From Cecembia calidifontis (GTDB lineage Bacteria; Bacteroidota; Bacteroidia; Cytophagales; Cyclobacteriaceae), in contig NZ_SGXG01000001.1 of assembly GCF_004216715.1 (NCBI RefSeq), forward strand, positions 3,828,501 through 3,892,500: a stretch of DNA of 64,000 nt, read 5' to 3'. Each line of letters begins with the position of its first letter. Within the stretch, counting starts at the first letter, position 1. The translations under genes and the position numbers were made by a program. A model generated the notes under the pieces. It did not search any database and was not told the DNA's origin. It worked only from the letters and a program-made list of their open reading frames with translations. Positions 27,969 through 37,199 of the stretch are shown in pieces.

Positions 27969-29357
27969 ATGAAAGAACAAAAAACCGGCAAAATCCTAAT
28001 TGTAGATGACAATGAAGATTTATTGAAGGCAGCAAAGATTTTTTTGAAAAGGCACTTTGCACAGGTGGATACAGAGACCAACCCTGGGCTATTACCCATA
28101 TTGATGGTCAATGAACAATATGATGTGATCATGCTGGACATGAACTTCACCAAAGACGTCAGCAGTGGACAGGAAGGATTTTATTGGTTGGACAGGATTC
28201 TTGAAATAGATTCTTCGGCAGTAGTCGTGCTTATCACTGCTTATGGAGATGTGAATACTGCGGTAAAAGCCATCAAAGAAGGGGCTACGGATTTTGTCCT
28301 CAAACCATGGGAAAACGAAAAACTCCTTGCAACGCTCAATGCTGCCCTTCAATTGCGGCAATCCAAGATGGAAGTCAATCTGTTGAAAAACCAGCAACAG
28401 CAGTTTTTTGAAGATATGGACAGCAAATTCAAAGACATCATAGGTCAAAGCCCGGCCATGATAAAAGTCTTTGAAACCATTGAAAGAGTTGCCGCCACAG
28501 ATGCCAATGTGCTGATCTTGGGTGAAAATGGTACAGGAAAAGAATTGATCGCCCGTGCCATCCATAGAAACTCCAAAAGGCATAGGGAAGCATTTGTAGG
28601 TGTTGATTTAGGTTCGATCACTTCCACCCTATTTGAAAGTGAGTTGTTTGGACACAAAAAAGGTGCATTTACCGATGCCAAGGAAGACCGCGCAGGCAGG
28701 TTTGAGCAGGCTCATAAAGGGTCCCTCTTTCTAGACGAAATAGGAAATCTCCCATTGGCCCTGCAATCAAAACTTTTGGCGGCCCTTCAAAACCGGGAAG
28801 TAACGAGAGTAGGTGGCAATAAACCCATTCCGGTAAATATCCGCCTGATCTCTGCTACCAACATGCCTGTCCATAACATGGTCTTTGAAAACAAATTCCG
28901 GCAAGACCTGCTGTACCGAATCAATACCATAGAAATCACTTTGCCTTCATTAAGGGACAGATTGGAAGACATTCCGCTTTTGGCCAACCATTTCATTGAC
29001 ATTTATTCCAAAAAATACAACAAGGAAATCAGGAAAGCAGGGGAAGCGCTTATCAAAAGAATGCAGAAATACCATTGGCCGGGGAATATCAGAGAACTGC
29101 AGCATAGTATTGAAAGGGCAGTCATCATGACAACCCACGGCGTACTACAGCCTGAAGACCTTTTCACACAGAAACACATGATACCTGAAAAACAGGAAGA
29201 AACCGTTTCTTTGGATCATTTGAATATAGAGGATGTAGAGAAAATACTTATCCGTAAAGCACTCCATAAGCACAATGGACATATCACGCGTGCAGCGGAA
29301 GAATTAGGATTGACCAGGTCATCTTTGTACAGAAGATTGGAAAGATATGGTCTTTAA
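27969..29357 (+). CDS. Sigma-54-dependent response regulator (NtrC type)
   Basis: 462 residues. Receiver (1-120) with D13/D14, phosphoacceptor D57 and K112; AAA+ domain with Walker A GENGTGKE (185-192), the sigma-54-contacting GAFTDA loop (232-237), Walker B SLFLDEIG and the arginine-finger region; Fis-type helix-turn-helix at the end (TRAAEELGLTRSSLYRRL). The intact GAFTDA loop shows it can activate sigma-54 promoters, and five such promoters with matching upstream dyads occur in this window. It overlaps the histidine kinase gene by 11 bases, so the pair is one signalling unit. Confidence 0.95.
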   Translation: MKEQKTGKILIVDDNEDLLKAAKIFLKRHFAQVDTETNPGLLPILMVNEQYDVIMLDMNFTKDVSSGQEGFYWLDRILEIDSSAVVVLITAYGDVNTAVKAIKEGATDFVLKPWENEKLLATLNAALQLRQSKMEVNLLKNQQQQFFEDMDSKFKDIIGQSPAMIKVFETIERVAATDANVLILGENGTGKELIARAIHRNSKRHREAFVGVDLGSITSTLFESELFGHKKGAFTDAKEDRAGRFEQAHKGSLFLDEIGNLPLALQSKLLAALQNREVTRVGGNKPIPVNIRLISATNMPVHNMVFENKFRQDLLYRINTIEITLPSLRDRLEDIPLLANHFIDIYSKKYNKEIRKAGEALIKRMQKYHWPGNIRELQHSIERAVIMTTHGVLQPEDLFTQKHMIPEKQEETVSLDHLNIEDVEKILIRKALHKHNGHITRAAEELGLTRSSLYRRLERYGL

Positions 29358-30702
29358 ATCTTTTGCACTAGGTGTCCTTTTAAGGGTTGTTCTGATTGTA
29401 TCAGCAGCTGTTCTTGGTGCATTTTTGTATATTCAATATGAATCCACCTTGTATGGCCTCCTTTTTATTTGGATTTTGGCCTTGCTTTCGTTTAACCTCA
29501 TTTCCTATACCACGGTCACTAATAGGAAAATCAGCCGCTTTTTGGAATCGATCCGCTATTCTGATTTTTCATCCTCTTTTACCAAAGACAGCAATTTGGG
29601 AAAGTCTTTCAGAGAAATGAACCTTTCCTTCAATGAGGTAATTGAGGCTTTCAAAAAAACCCGGGCACAGAAAGAAGAACAGATGTTGTTTCTCCAGATC
29701 ATGATCCAACATATCAATACCGGTATCATCTCTTTCGATAGCAAAGGGAAAATAGGAGTAATCAACGGGGCTGCCAAGCAACTTTTACAGATTCCCCAGT
29801 TTAAAGACATCCATGACCTTGGGAAATTGTCCAAAAATTTATTGGAGGAGGTGCTAAAACTTAAACCGGGAGGTTCCTTCGCGATAAAAATCAATAATGA
29901 GCTTCATCTGAATGTTCAATCTGCTGCATTTAAAATGGAAGGACAAAGTTGGACCCTTTTATCTTTCCAAAACATCAAATCAGAATTGCAAAAGAATGAA
30001 TTGGAAGCCTGGCAGAACCTGACCAAGGTGCTGAGGCATGAAATCATGAATTCCATGACCCCCATCGCAAGTTTGGCCAGTTCTCTGGGAGTTATTTTGG
30101 AGGAAGATGTAAAGGAAAGTGATGAAGGTGAGTTATCTCTTGACAAAGAGAGCTTTTTGGATCTTTCGGAAGGCCTGGAAACCATCTCGAAAAGAAGCAA
30201 TGGCCTGGTCGATTTTGTCAATGCCTACAGGGACTATACCAATATCCCACAGCCTGATTTAAAAGTGTTTCTTGTCAAACCCTTATTTGAAAATATCCGG
30301 GTACTATTAAAAGAGGAGCTCGCAAAGTCCCAAATCCAGCTTGTCTGTGACCTTACCCCATTGGATCTTGAGGTTATTGGTGACCAGGATTTGATCCAGA
30401 TGATTTTGATCAATTTGGTCAAAAACGGTAAAGAGGCCATGGAAAAAGCCTCTGATAGGAGAATCATCTTAAAAGCCGGCTTAGATGTTCATTCTCATCC
30501 CTTTATCCAGGTAATTGATCATGGAGAAGGCATTGTTCCAGAAGCCCTGGAAAGGATATTTGTACCTTTTTATACCACTAAAAAATCAGGTTCTGGTATC
30601 GGACTGGCCATTTCAAGGCAGATCATGAACCTGCACAAAGGAAGTTTGGAGGTGCATTCAGAACCAGGAAAAAAGACAGTATTTACTTTGCTTTTTAAAT
30701 GA
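29347..30702 (+). CDS. Membrane histidine kinase partner of the sigma-54 regulator
   Basis: 451 residues. Two N-terminal membrane segments (about 8-30 and 36-56) with almost no periplasmic loop, a linker and PAS-like domain (about 100-215), a DHp helix with phosphoacceptor H231 (LRHEIMNSMTP), and an HATPase with N-box LINLVKNGKEAM, DHGEGI and GSGIGLAIS. It resembles NtrY-type kinases. Lack of an extracytoplasmic domain suggests sensing within the membrane or through the PAS domain, fitting an envelope-stress role. The start overlaps the regulator stop. Confidence 0.93.
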   Translation: MVFKSFALGVLLRVVLIVSAAVLGAFLYIQYESTLYGLLFIWILALLSFNLISYTTVTNRKISRFLESIRYSDFSSSFTKDSNLGKSFREMNLSFNEVIEAFKKTRAQKEEQMLFLQIMIQHINTGIISFDSKGKIGVINGAAKQLLQIPQFKDIHDLGKLSKNLLEEVLKLKPGGSFAIKINNELHLNVQSAAFKMEGQSWTLLSFQNIKSELQKNELEAWQNLTKVLRHEIMNSMTPIASLASSLGVILEEDVKESDEGELSLDKESFLDLSEGLETISKRSNGLVDFVNAYRDYTNIPQPDLKVFLVKPLFENIRVLLKEELAKSQIQLVCDLTPLDLEVIGDQDLIQMILINLVKNGKEAMEKASDRRIILKAGLDVHSHPFIQVIDHGEGIVPEALERIFVPFYTTKKSGSGIGLAISRQIMNLHKGSLEVHSEPGKKTVFTLLFK

Positions 30703-30753
30703 AATTTAAAAATTCTTTGCCTACTTTTTGAGGACCATTAAAACTATAGAAAA

Positions 30754-31305
30754 ATGGAATCGGTAATGTTCCAAACTGCCAGTAATGAAGCAGATCTTTT
30801 GGGTATTCTGGAACTTCAATCAGAAAACCACCTTGAGCAGATTTCTTCACCAGAAGAAGGATTTGTTACTGTAAAACATGATCTTCAACTGCTTAAAAAA
30901 ATGAATGATTTGGCTCCTCATGTCATTGCAAAAGATAGGGAAAAAGTGGTAGCTTATGTTTTGGCCATGACGCCAGCTTCAAAGGAAGATATTCCTGTCC
31001 TAATTCCCATGTTTGAGCAATTCAATGTTTTGACATACCAAGAAAAGTCACTTTCCTCTTGGAATTACCTGGTGGTTGGGCAGGTCTGTGTAGGTAAAAA
31101 TTACAGGGGCAAGGGAATATTTGACAAAATGTATCAGTACTACAAATCCACTTACGAAAGGGTATTTGATTTTGCAGTCACAGAAATAGCCCTCAATAAT
31201 CCAAGATCGATCCGGGCCCATCAAAAGCTTGGATTCAGAGAAATCCATCAGTACAAGGATGCTTTGCCCATGGATTGGAGTATTGTATTGTGGGATTGGA
31301 AATAA
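30754..31305 (+). CDS. GNAT-family N-acetyltransferase
   Basis: 183 residues with the acetyl-CoA-binding loop VCVGKNYRGKGIFDKMY and the C-terminal NPRSIRAHQKLGF strand-helix of the GNAT fold. The N-terminal half is less conserved and the acceptor is unknown. It lies 51 bases after the histidine kinase gene and may be read through from it, although a functional link is not evident. It converges with the TPR gene. Confidence 0.8.
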   Translation: MESVMFQTASNEADLLGILELQSENHLEQISSPEEGFVTVKHDLQLLKKMNDLAPHVIAKDREKVVAYVLAMTPASKEDIPVLIPMFEQFNVLTYQEKSLSSWNYLVVGQVCVGKNYRGKGIFDKMYQYYKSTYERVFDFAVTEIALNNPRSIRAHQKLGFREIHQYKDALPMDWSIVLWDWK

Positions 31306-31360
31306 GATCAAATTCCCAATCCCTAATTTTTTCTGACAATGCGTTTCCTGGTGCCATTAC

Positions 31361-33085
31361 TCATTTGATCCTTGATGATACTAGGGAAATATCAGCTGTA
31401 CGCCAGGCAGAAGTAAATCGTTTTTTTACCTCACTTGCCTCCATTGTCTTTCCTGACTTTTCAAGTGCCAGCATCAATCCATAATATGCCCATCCATTGT
31501 TCGGATACTCTTCTAAGTCTTTTCTGAAAACTGATTCAGCATTCTGATATTTTCCTGCGTCTAAAAGCACAGCCCCCAAATGATGGCGCGTGGACAAAAA
31601 CCAATCAGGGGGTTCGTTGTACAATAATTGATCCTCAAGTGTTGATGCTTCCGCAAGTTTGGCAATGGCTTCATCATATCGGTTTTTACTGGCCAAGATT
31701 TCCCCTTCAAGGATTAATGTTGCAATTTCGAGAATGGATTGGAGTGAATTGATTCCCCAAATACTGGCATCTCCAAGCTGATCACTATCAGTTATTTTCT
31801 GCAATTTTTGGAGTTCGGATTCTGATGATTCCAAATCCCCTTTGCCCAAATAAGCCATTCCTAAAGCATAATGCCTGATTCCTTCCTGATAAACCGTCCC
31901 TTTTTCCCATAAATCCAATTTCAATATCTCATCCCAAAGGCCAAATTTCACACGGACGAAATAAGGAATTGTAGAAAAATGCTGGATAACTTCCAAGCCT
32001 TCCTCTTCCATGAGCCCAAGTTCCAAATGGTCGTATAGTCTATCCGCGGCAAAAACGGCCCATTTGCTATTTCCTTCCAAAATGGCTGTTCCGGCCATAA
32101 AGTGATAATTGTGCGGGAAATAGGCTAAGGGATAAGTTCCCTGTGCTTTACAGGTCTCAATGTAAATGCTGTCTACTTTGGCTGCCCTGAGATTAGAGAG
32201 GGTTCCTTCATGATAATTTCCTGTTCGGATATAAATATGGGATGGCATATGGACCAAATGGCCCGCCATTGGAGTAAGTCCTTGGTCAAATTTTCTAGCA
32301 GAATTTAGCCCACGTTCAGGATTTTTTGATCCTTCCACCGCATGAATGTAAAGGTGGTGGGCCCCTGGATGTTCAGGGTGTTTGGCCAATATTTCTTCCA
32401 AAATCTCCAAAATCAGATTGGTATTTCCTTTGGGATTGCCGGCTTTATCCCAAAGATCCCAGGGTTGAAGATCCATTAATGCTTCTGCATATATTGTCCC
32501 TGCGTCAGGGTCATCAGGATAATTTCCCCATACCTTTCCCATCGCCTCGGCAAAAGCCTCATCCAATTCTGTTCTGTCTTCTCTGGCCTCTGCCACATAC
32601 CTTTTATCCATGGCCATAATAAAGGCAGCTTCTTTGGCTGAAACCAGATGCAGCTTTGACTTGGCTTTTTGAATAGCCGCAAAAGCCAATGCATAATGCT
32701 CAGGTTCCATTCCGGCATTATAATTGGGTCCCAAAACATAAGCCTGACCCCAGTAAGCCATTGCAAAATCCGGATCCAAAGTTGCCGCATATTGAAAAGA
32801 ACGCTCAGCCTCTGCGTGATTGAAACCATAGGCCAACAAAAGCCCTTGATTGAAATATTTCCTTGCCTCATCATTGCCGGTTGAAACCGGGAAGTCCAAA
32901 AGATCCATTCCCGCCATAAATGGAGCCTTTCCTTCGGAAAAATCCCATTTCATTCCGGCAGGAACAAAACAAAGACTCATGGCCTGTTGAAATGGATCTT
33001 TTTCAGAAACAACTTCCTGAATGGGTTTTTGACAGGAAAATACAATGCACATCAAACCACATGTAATCAGAATATTTTTGTCCAT
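31361..33085 (-). CDS. TPR-repeat lipoprotein
   Basis: 574 residues. A signal peptide ends in a lipobox (IVFSC, Cys18). At least three clear tetratricopeptide units follow (FNQGLLLAYGFNHAEAERSFQ near 80; a pair near the C-terminus, YNEPPDWFLSTRHHLGAVLL and AESVFRKDLEEYPNNGWAYYGL). Helical repeats fill the middle. It is probably anchored in the outer membrane with the repeats facing the periplasm, a scaffold for protein contacts. No enzymatic motif is seen. Confidence 0.8.
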   Translation of the reverse strand: MDKNILITCGLMCIVFSCQKPIQEVVSEKDPFQQAMSLCFVPAGMKWDFSEGKAPFMAGMDLLDFPVSTGNDEARKYFNQGLLLAYGFNHAEAERSFQYAATLDPDFAMAYWGQAYVLGPNYNAGMEPEHYALAFAAIQKAKSKLHLVSAKEAAFIMAMDKRYVAEAREDRTELDEAFAEAMGKVWGNYPDDPDAGTIYAEALMDLQPWDLWDKAGNPKGNTNLILEILEEILAKHPEHPGAHHLYIHAVEGSKNPERGLNSARKFDQGLTPMAGHLVHMPSHIYIRTGNYHEGTLSNLRAAKVDSIYIETCKAQGTYPLAYFPHNYHFMAGTAILEGNSKWAVFAADRLYDHLELGLMEEEGLEVIQHFSTIPYFVRVKFGLWDEILKLDLWEKGTVYQEGIRHYALGMAYLGKGDLESSESELQKLQKITDSDQLGDASIWGINSLQSILEIATLILEGEILASKNRYDEAIAKLAEASTLEDQLLYNEPPDWFLSTRHHLGAVLLDAGKYQNAESVFRKDLEEYPNNGWAYYGLMLALEKSGKTMEASEVKKRFTSAWRTADISLVSSRIK

Positions 33086-33348
33086 AGTGTGTTTTAGTCA
33101 AATTTTAATTACCACTCTATACCTAACTCATGAACTGACCTGATTGAAGTGAAATCTTCACAATAACCCTAACAGGATATACCAAAACAGTGAAAAACCA
33201 AAGATGAAAAAATAAGACAATACATTGGCTATCATAAAATTACAAACAAAAATAAGCTTTCAATTCATATTAGGAGAATCTTTTTAATCAGATCCAAACC
33301 ATTTCATTTTCTCCTTACCTCATAAAAATTAAATGGCGAAAGGATTTT

Positions 33349-34425
33349 TCAGTTTTTGCTGACAACAAAATAACAGTTCATCAAGTCATGTGGCAGGCGA
33401 TTTTCAGTCACTTTATTGAATCCAGCCTGTTTAAGCATTCTTTTGGCCTGTTCAGTACCCCACATCGTTCCCAATCCCATCCCCCCTTGTGCCAAGGAAA
33501 CAGTAGTGCAATGAAGCGTGGATATACTATAAAGCAATCTTCCAAAAGGATGATCGAGGTTGTTATAGACTTTTTCAGAAGCATCTATATCCTGCATCAG
33601 AAATACCCCATTGTCCTTTAGGCAATTATAAATGGCCTTCAAGACCAAATCCGGCCTTGCTTGATCATGTATGGCATCAAAAGCCGTTACGAGGTCAAAC
33701 TCAGCATCCAGTCTAAAAGAGGTCAAATCCGCTTGATGAAAAAACACGTTTCTAAGTCCCATTTCTTCGGCACTTTTTCTGGCTTTTTCTATTGGCTCTT
33801 TGCAGAGGTCTATCCCAAGGAATACTGAATTTGGAAACTTTTCCCCTAATTGATTCAATGCCCTACCTGAGCCACAACCGATATCCAAAACCGAAATTCC
33901 TTTTTCCAATTTTTGGTTGATTCCCGGAATCAAAGGAAGAATATGGTCGAATAAAGCTCCAATAATGGTCTGCCCACTTTCTTCAGCCATGACTTCATGG
34001 AACCTTCCATACTCGGAATAAGGAACCCCTCCCCCATTTTTGAAGCAATGGATTACTTGTTGTTCCACACCGGCAATCACCGGTATATACTGGGCAAACA
34101 AGGCAATATTATCCCCAGGGAATTTTCTGCTCAAGACCAGGGCATGTTCCATAGGCAAATGGTAATAAGTAGATGTATCATCCACAAAAATGATTTTACC
34201 AACAACCATGGCATTCAGCCACTCCCGCACATAACGCTCATGTAGGCCGGAAAGATTGGCAATATCTTGGGAAGTAGCAGGCTCCAAACCCGCCAATACA
34301 TCAAATAATCCTGTCTGATGACCAATCGAAATCATAATGCTCATAGCACCTTGGTTGATCATTTCAATAAGGGACCCGGCAAAGCCTTCAGCTTTGACCG
34401 GGTCTATTTCACAGGCCATGCACAT
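33349..34425 (-). CDS. Class I SAM-dependent methyltransferase, Rv2258c-like
   Basis: 358 residues. An N-terminal winged-helix (about 15-85: GLFDVLAGLEPATSQDIANLSGLHERYVREWL) is followed by a Rossmann methyltransferase with the SAM loop VLDIGCGSG, acidic residue after beta-2 (GIDLC) and LVTAFDAIHDQ. The combination is that of the Rv2258c-type family, whose substrates are small molecules, mostly unknown. It begins two bases after the preceding lipoprotein stop codon starts its neighbour (TAA-C-ATG), so the two are tightly coupled. Confidence 0.85.
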   Translation of the reverse strand: MCMACEIDPVKAEGFAGSLIEMINQGAMSIMISIGHQTGLFDVLAGLEPATSQDIANLSGLHERYVREWLNAMVVGKIIFVDDTSTYYHLPMEHALVLSRKFPGDNIALFAQYIPVIAGVEQQVIHCFKNGGGVPYSEYGRFHEVMAEESGQTIIGALFDHILPLIPGINQKLEKGISVLDIGCGSGRALNQLGEKFPNSVFLGIDLCKEPIEKARKSAEEMGLRNVFFHQADLTSFRLDAEFDLVTAFDAIHDQARPDLVLKAIYNCLKDNGVFLMQDIDASEKVYNNLDHPFGRLLYSISTLHCTTVSLAQGGMGLGTMWGTEQAKRMLKQAGFNKVTENRLPHDLMNCYFVVSKN

Positions 34426-34426
34426 G

Positions 34427-34957
34427 TTATTTCTTCAGATGGATTTTAAGATTAATCTTAAACACACCCGAGTTTTCTCCGATATAACTCATCTCCCATG
34501 ACCAATCCAGTTCCAATTCATTTACTGAAATTCTCTTGATATTGAAGTAATAGCCGTTATCTCTCAAATCAAGGGAATTCAAGTGTAAAACGCTTCCTGA
34601 ATTCTGTAATTTCCAAATTCCTGTGACCCTTTCACCTTCAACTTGTGCGGCAAACAACTCTTGGGGGGTTAACAGCAGTAGAGGCTCATAAATATCTATA
34701 GGACCCATGATGGTATATCTCAGGTATTCCTCAGCCGCCCCAACAGCAGTAGCTGTGTTGCTTCTTAATACCTGCACACCAAAATCTTCCAAAGATTTTT
34801 CTTCTCCATTGACTGTGAGGGTTAAAAACTGCTCACCGGATGCTTTCCATTCGCCCAAAAACGGATTCATTGGGGGAAGGGCTTCTTCAGAATTACATGC
34901 CCCTAATCCAAGCAGGAGCAACAAAAAACACAATGGTTTGAAAATTAAATTTTTCAT
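34427..34957 (-). CDS. Small lipoprotein of unknown function
   Basis: 176 residues with a lipoprotein signal (LLLLLGLGAC, Cys21). The rest is beta-rich and lipocalin-like in rhythm (GEWKASGEQFLTLTVNGEE ... GIWKLQNSGSVLHLN), as in many Bacteroidota putative lipoproteins. No family can be named with confidence. It is translated just ahead of the methyltransferase. A palindrome resembling the one before the hemerythrin gene lies about 115 bp upstream. Confidence 0.7.
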   Translation of the reverse strand: MKNLIFKPLCFLLLLLGLGACNSEEALPPMNPFLGEWKASGEQFLTLTVNGEEKSLEDFGVQVLRSNTATAVGAAEEYLRYTIMGPIDIYEPLLLLTPQELFAAQVEGERVTGIWKLQNSGSVLHLNSLDLRDNGYYFNIKRISVNELELDWSWEMSYIGENSGVFKINLKIHLKK

Positions 34958-35063
34958 GAAGTAAATAATTAGTTGGTTTAAAATAGTTCGTTCAGAAAAT
35001 CATTTAAGATATTCTAATCATGATGATGGTGCATTAAAAAAGAAAGTTGCATGGTATTGATAA

Positions 35064-35083
35064 AACCACATGAAAATGTGATA
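35064..35083. promoter_or_regulatory. Palindrome AACCACAT-N4-ATGTGATA
   Basis: Two 8-base arms with the same consensus as sites at 42305 and 45460. Size and dyad resemble Crp/Fnr-family operators. It probably serves the lipoprotein/methyltransferase unit starting at 34957. The surrounding 329-bp gap shows no gene. Confidence 0.5.
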
Positions 35084-35286
35084 CAAAACAACCTCAAGTA
35101 CCATTTCTACCACGCCCAAAATCTAATCCACAGAAATACAATCAAGCAAAAATCTTTAAAAATCAGATAATTCCAGTTACTACATAAAAGGGGGAAAACA
35201 AATTCTTTGAGCAACTCTCCTCGAAGAATCCCAATCATCCGGATAATTCAAAAATTTATCCGAATAATAACAAAAAATCTCTCTTT

Positions 35287-36579
35287 ATGAAAAAAGCAAG
35301 TCTTATTGTCTTATTAGGCATTTCTTCCTTTTGTCTTTCCTGCATGGGGGAATTGACTGACAACTTTCCAAATCCACCTGCACCACTACCTATTGGAAGC
35401 CCAACTGAGATAGGAGTTCCAATAGGTGAAGCCATCATTCAGGAAATAAGTACTGAAGGCGGAAGTATGGAACTTGCCAATCGCAAAGTAAAATTACTTT
35501 TCCCTTCGGGTACCTTCTCACAAACCACAAATGTTAAAGTTCAAGCCATCACACAAACTTTAGAACAGGCAGTTGGAATTTCTTTTGACTTGGAACTGAG
35601 CGGAAATACACTTAGGAAACCAGTCGAAGTGATTTACACCTATTCCGAAGAGGATCTTGCTGGTACAGGACCGGATTTTATTCATTTGGCCCGACAGGAT
35701 AGCAATAGAATCTGGAAATCCATCCGAAATCTTGAAAACAATAAAGTCAGTAAAACTATAAAAGGAAGGATTTCCTATCCAGGCAGGTGGTCATTCTTTG
35801 CTTCTGCAATGATTAAACCGGGAAGGAAAAACTTAGGAATATCCCAAAGCCAGGATTTGGAAATTGTGGGATACGAATACGAACTCAGCCTAAGAACTGA
35901 TCTTAAAAACAGTGACCTTTTGGCGCCTTTGGTACCTCCTGTTAGAATTCAAAACAGTTTGGTAAGTGAATGGCTGATTGATGGAAAAAAGAGCGGCATC
36001 CAGCCTGAACGGGGAACACTTGGATTTTTGAACAATAATTTATCCTTTGCTAAGTACACCGCTCCTGCCATAGTCCCGGACCAACCTAATATTATGGTCT
36101 CTGCTGAACTTTTTCTGGGTAAGGAAAAATTCCTTCTTCTTTCCCATCTGACCATTGAAAATAAAAACCGGTTTGAAGTTGGCCCTTATGCTTACAGCAA
36201 TGCAGAAGTATTGATTGGAAGAGCGGGAAATGTACTGACCATCAACATGCTGAAGTCAAGCAACAATAACTATGATGCCTCTTTGGCATTTTTGATTCCT
36301 GGATTTAATGGAAAAGGCACTTACAATTTCTCAGCCCTTGTAAAAGGAGGTATTGAAATCATCAATGCATCCAAAAGCTTCAATAGCATCGCTTTCGACG
36401 AAAACTTAGAACCTTATTTTGATGGGAGAATAGTAATCACTGAAAGTAGTGATACTTCAGGCGGAACCATTGAAGGAACCATGTCCGGAATTTTATATGA
36501 AAGAAGGGAATCAAACAATAGTGTAAGTTATGTTCCTCATAATTTTCAAGCTTCCTTTTCCGGCATTTTGAGCAACTAA
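35287..36579 (+). CDS. Lipoprotein with N-terminal ZU5-like domain
   Basis: 430 residues. The lipobox is SFCLSC (Cys19). Residues about 55-170 resemble a ZU5/GAIN-like module (STEGGSMELANRKVKLLFPSG, KVQAITQTL, VIYTYSEEDL). The C-terminal half is beta-rich without a recognised domain. Secreted and membrane-anchored, probably exposed at the surface or in the periplasm. Function unknown. Confidence 0.65.
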   Translation: MKKASLIVLLGISSFCLSCMGELTDNFPNPPAPLPIGSPTEIGVPIGEAIIQEISTEGGSMELANRKVKLLFPSGTFSQTTNVKVQAITQTLEQAVGISFDLELSGNTLRKPVEVIYTYSEEDLAGTGPDFIHLARQDSNRIWKSIRNLENNKVSKTIKGRISYPGRWSFFASAMIKPGRKNLGISQSQDLEIVGYEYELSLRTDLKNSDLLAPLVPPVRIQNSLVSEWLIDGKKSGIQPERGTLGFLNNNLSFAKYTAPAIVPDQPNIMVSAELFLGKEKFLLLSHLTIENKNRFEVGPYAYSNAEVLIGRAGNVLTINMLKSSNNNYDASLAFLIPGFNGKGTYNFSALVKGGIEIINASKSFNSIAFDENLEPYFDGRIVITESSDTSGGTIEGTMSGILYERRESNNSVSYVPHNFQASFSGILSN

Positions 36580-36748
36580 GGCGATTGAATATTCACATGA
36601 AGGGGTTATTAAATTTTAGCAAATAGAACTCATACCCCTTATTATCAATAATTTAGATTAATTGCTCATCCGCATTTTAACCCAAACATGCGATAGACGG
36701 AATCTGCATTAAAAGTGAATTTTGTAAATAAAATTAAACCAACTACAA

Positions 36749-37042
36749 ATGAAAAAAATCATCATTAAATCCACTTTGATCTTTGCTTTGGCTGGATCTC
36801 TCACGTCTTGTTACACCCAATCCTATATTGTAGGAAACGGGCCACAAAGAGGAGTTGAAACTACAGAAAAAAGCCATTATTTGGTGTACGGCTTGGCGCC
36901 TCTCAAAACGGCTGACCCCGTTAAAATGGCTGGGGATGCGCAAGATTATTCAGTTACCATCCAGCACTCTTTTATCGATGGTGTTTTAAATGCCCTGACC
37001 TTTGGAATTTACACACCTACAACCACAAAAGTGGTCAAATAA
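36749..37042 (+). CDS. Bor/Iss-family lipoprotein
   Basis: 97 residues with a lipobox (GSLTSC) followed by YTQSYIVGNGPQ, HYLVYGLAPL and IQHSFIDGVLNALTFGIYTPTT, the conserved blocks of the Bor family. Bor of phage lambda is linked to serum resistance in E. coli, but in Bacteroidota the role is unknown. It stands alone with a strong terminator behind it. Confidence 0.8.
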   Translation: MKKIIIKSTLIFALAGSLTSCYTQSYIVGNGPQRGVETTEKSHYLVYGLAPLKTADPVKMAGDAQDYSVTIQHSFIDGVLNALTFGIYTPTTTKVVK

Positions 37043-37083
37043 GACCGAAAGTATAGTATTGCTTCATATTTTTTTGAATTTGG

Positions 37084-37112
37084 GGCCGAAATCAAATTTC
37101 GGCCTCTTTTTT
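37084..37112 (+). terminator. Rho-independent terminator after the Bor-like gene
   Basis: A 9-bp stem GGCCGAAAT/ATTTCGGCC with a 3-base loop, followed by TCTTTTTTTT. Confidence 0.9.
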
Positions 37113-37199
37113 TTAATGCTTTTGCCAAACATAAAGAAACCCATTTTTTAATGATACTCACCCATCCATTGATCTCTTCCAAAATAAATAAGTGACAAT

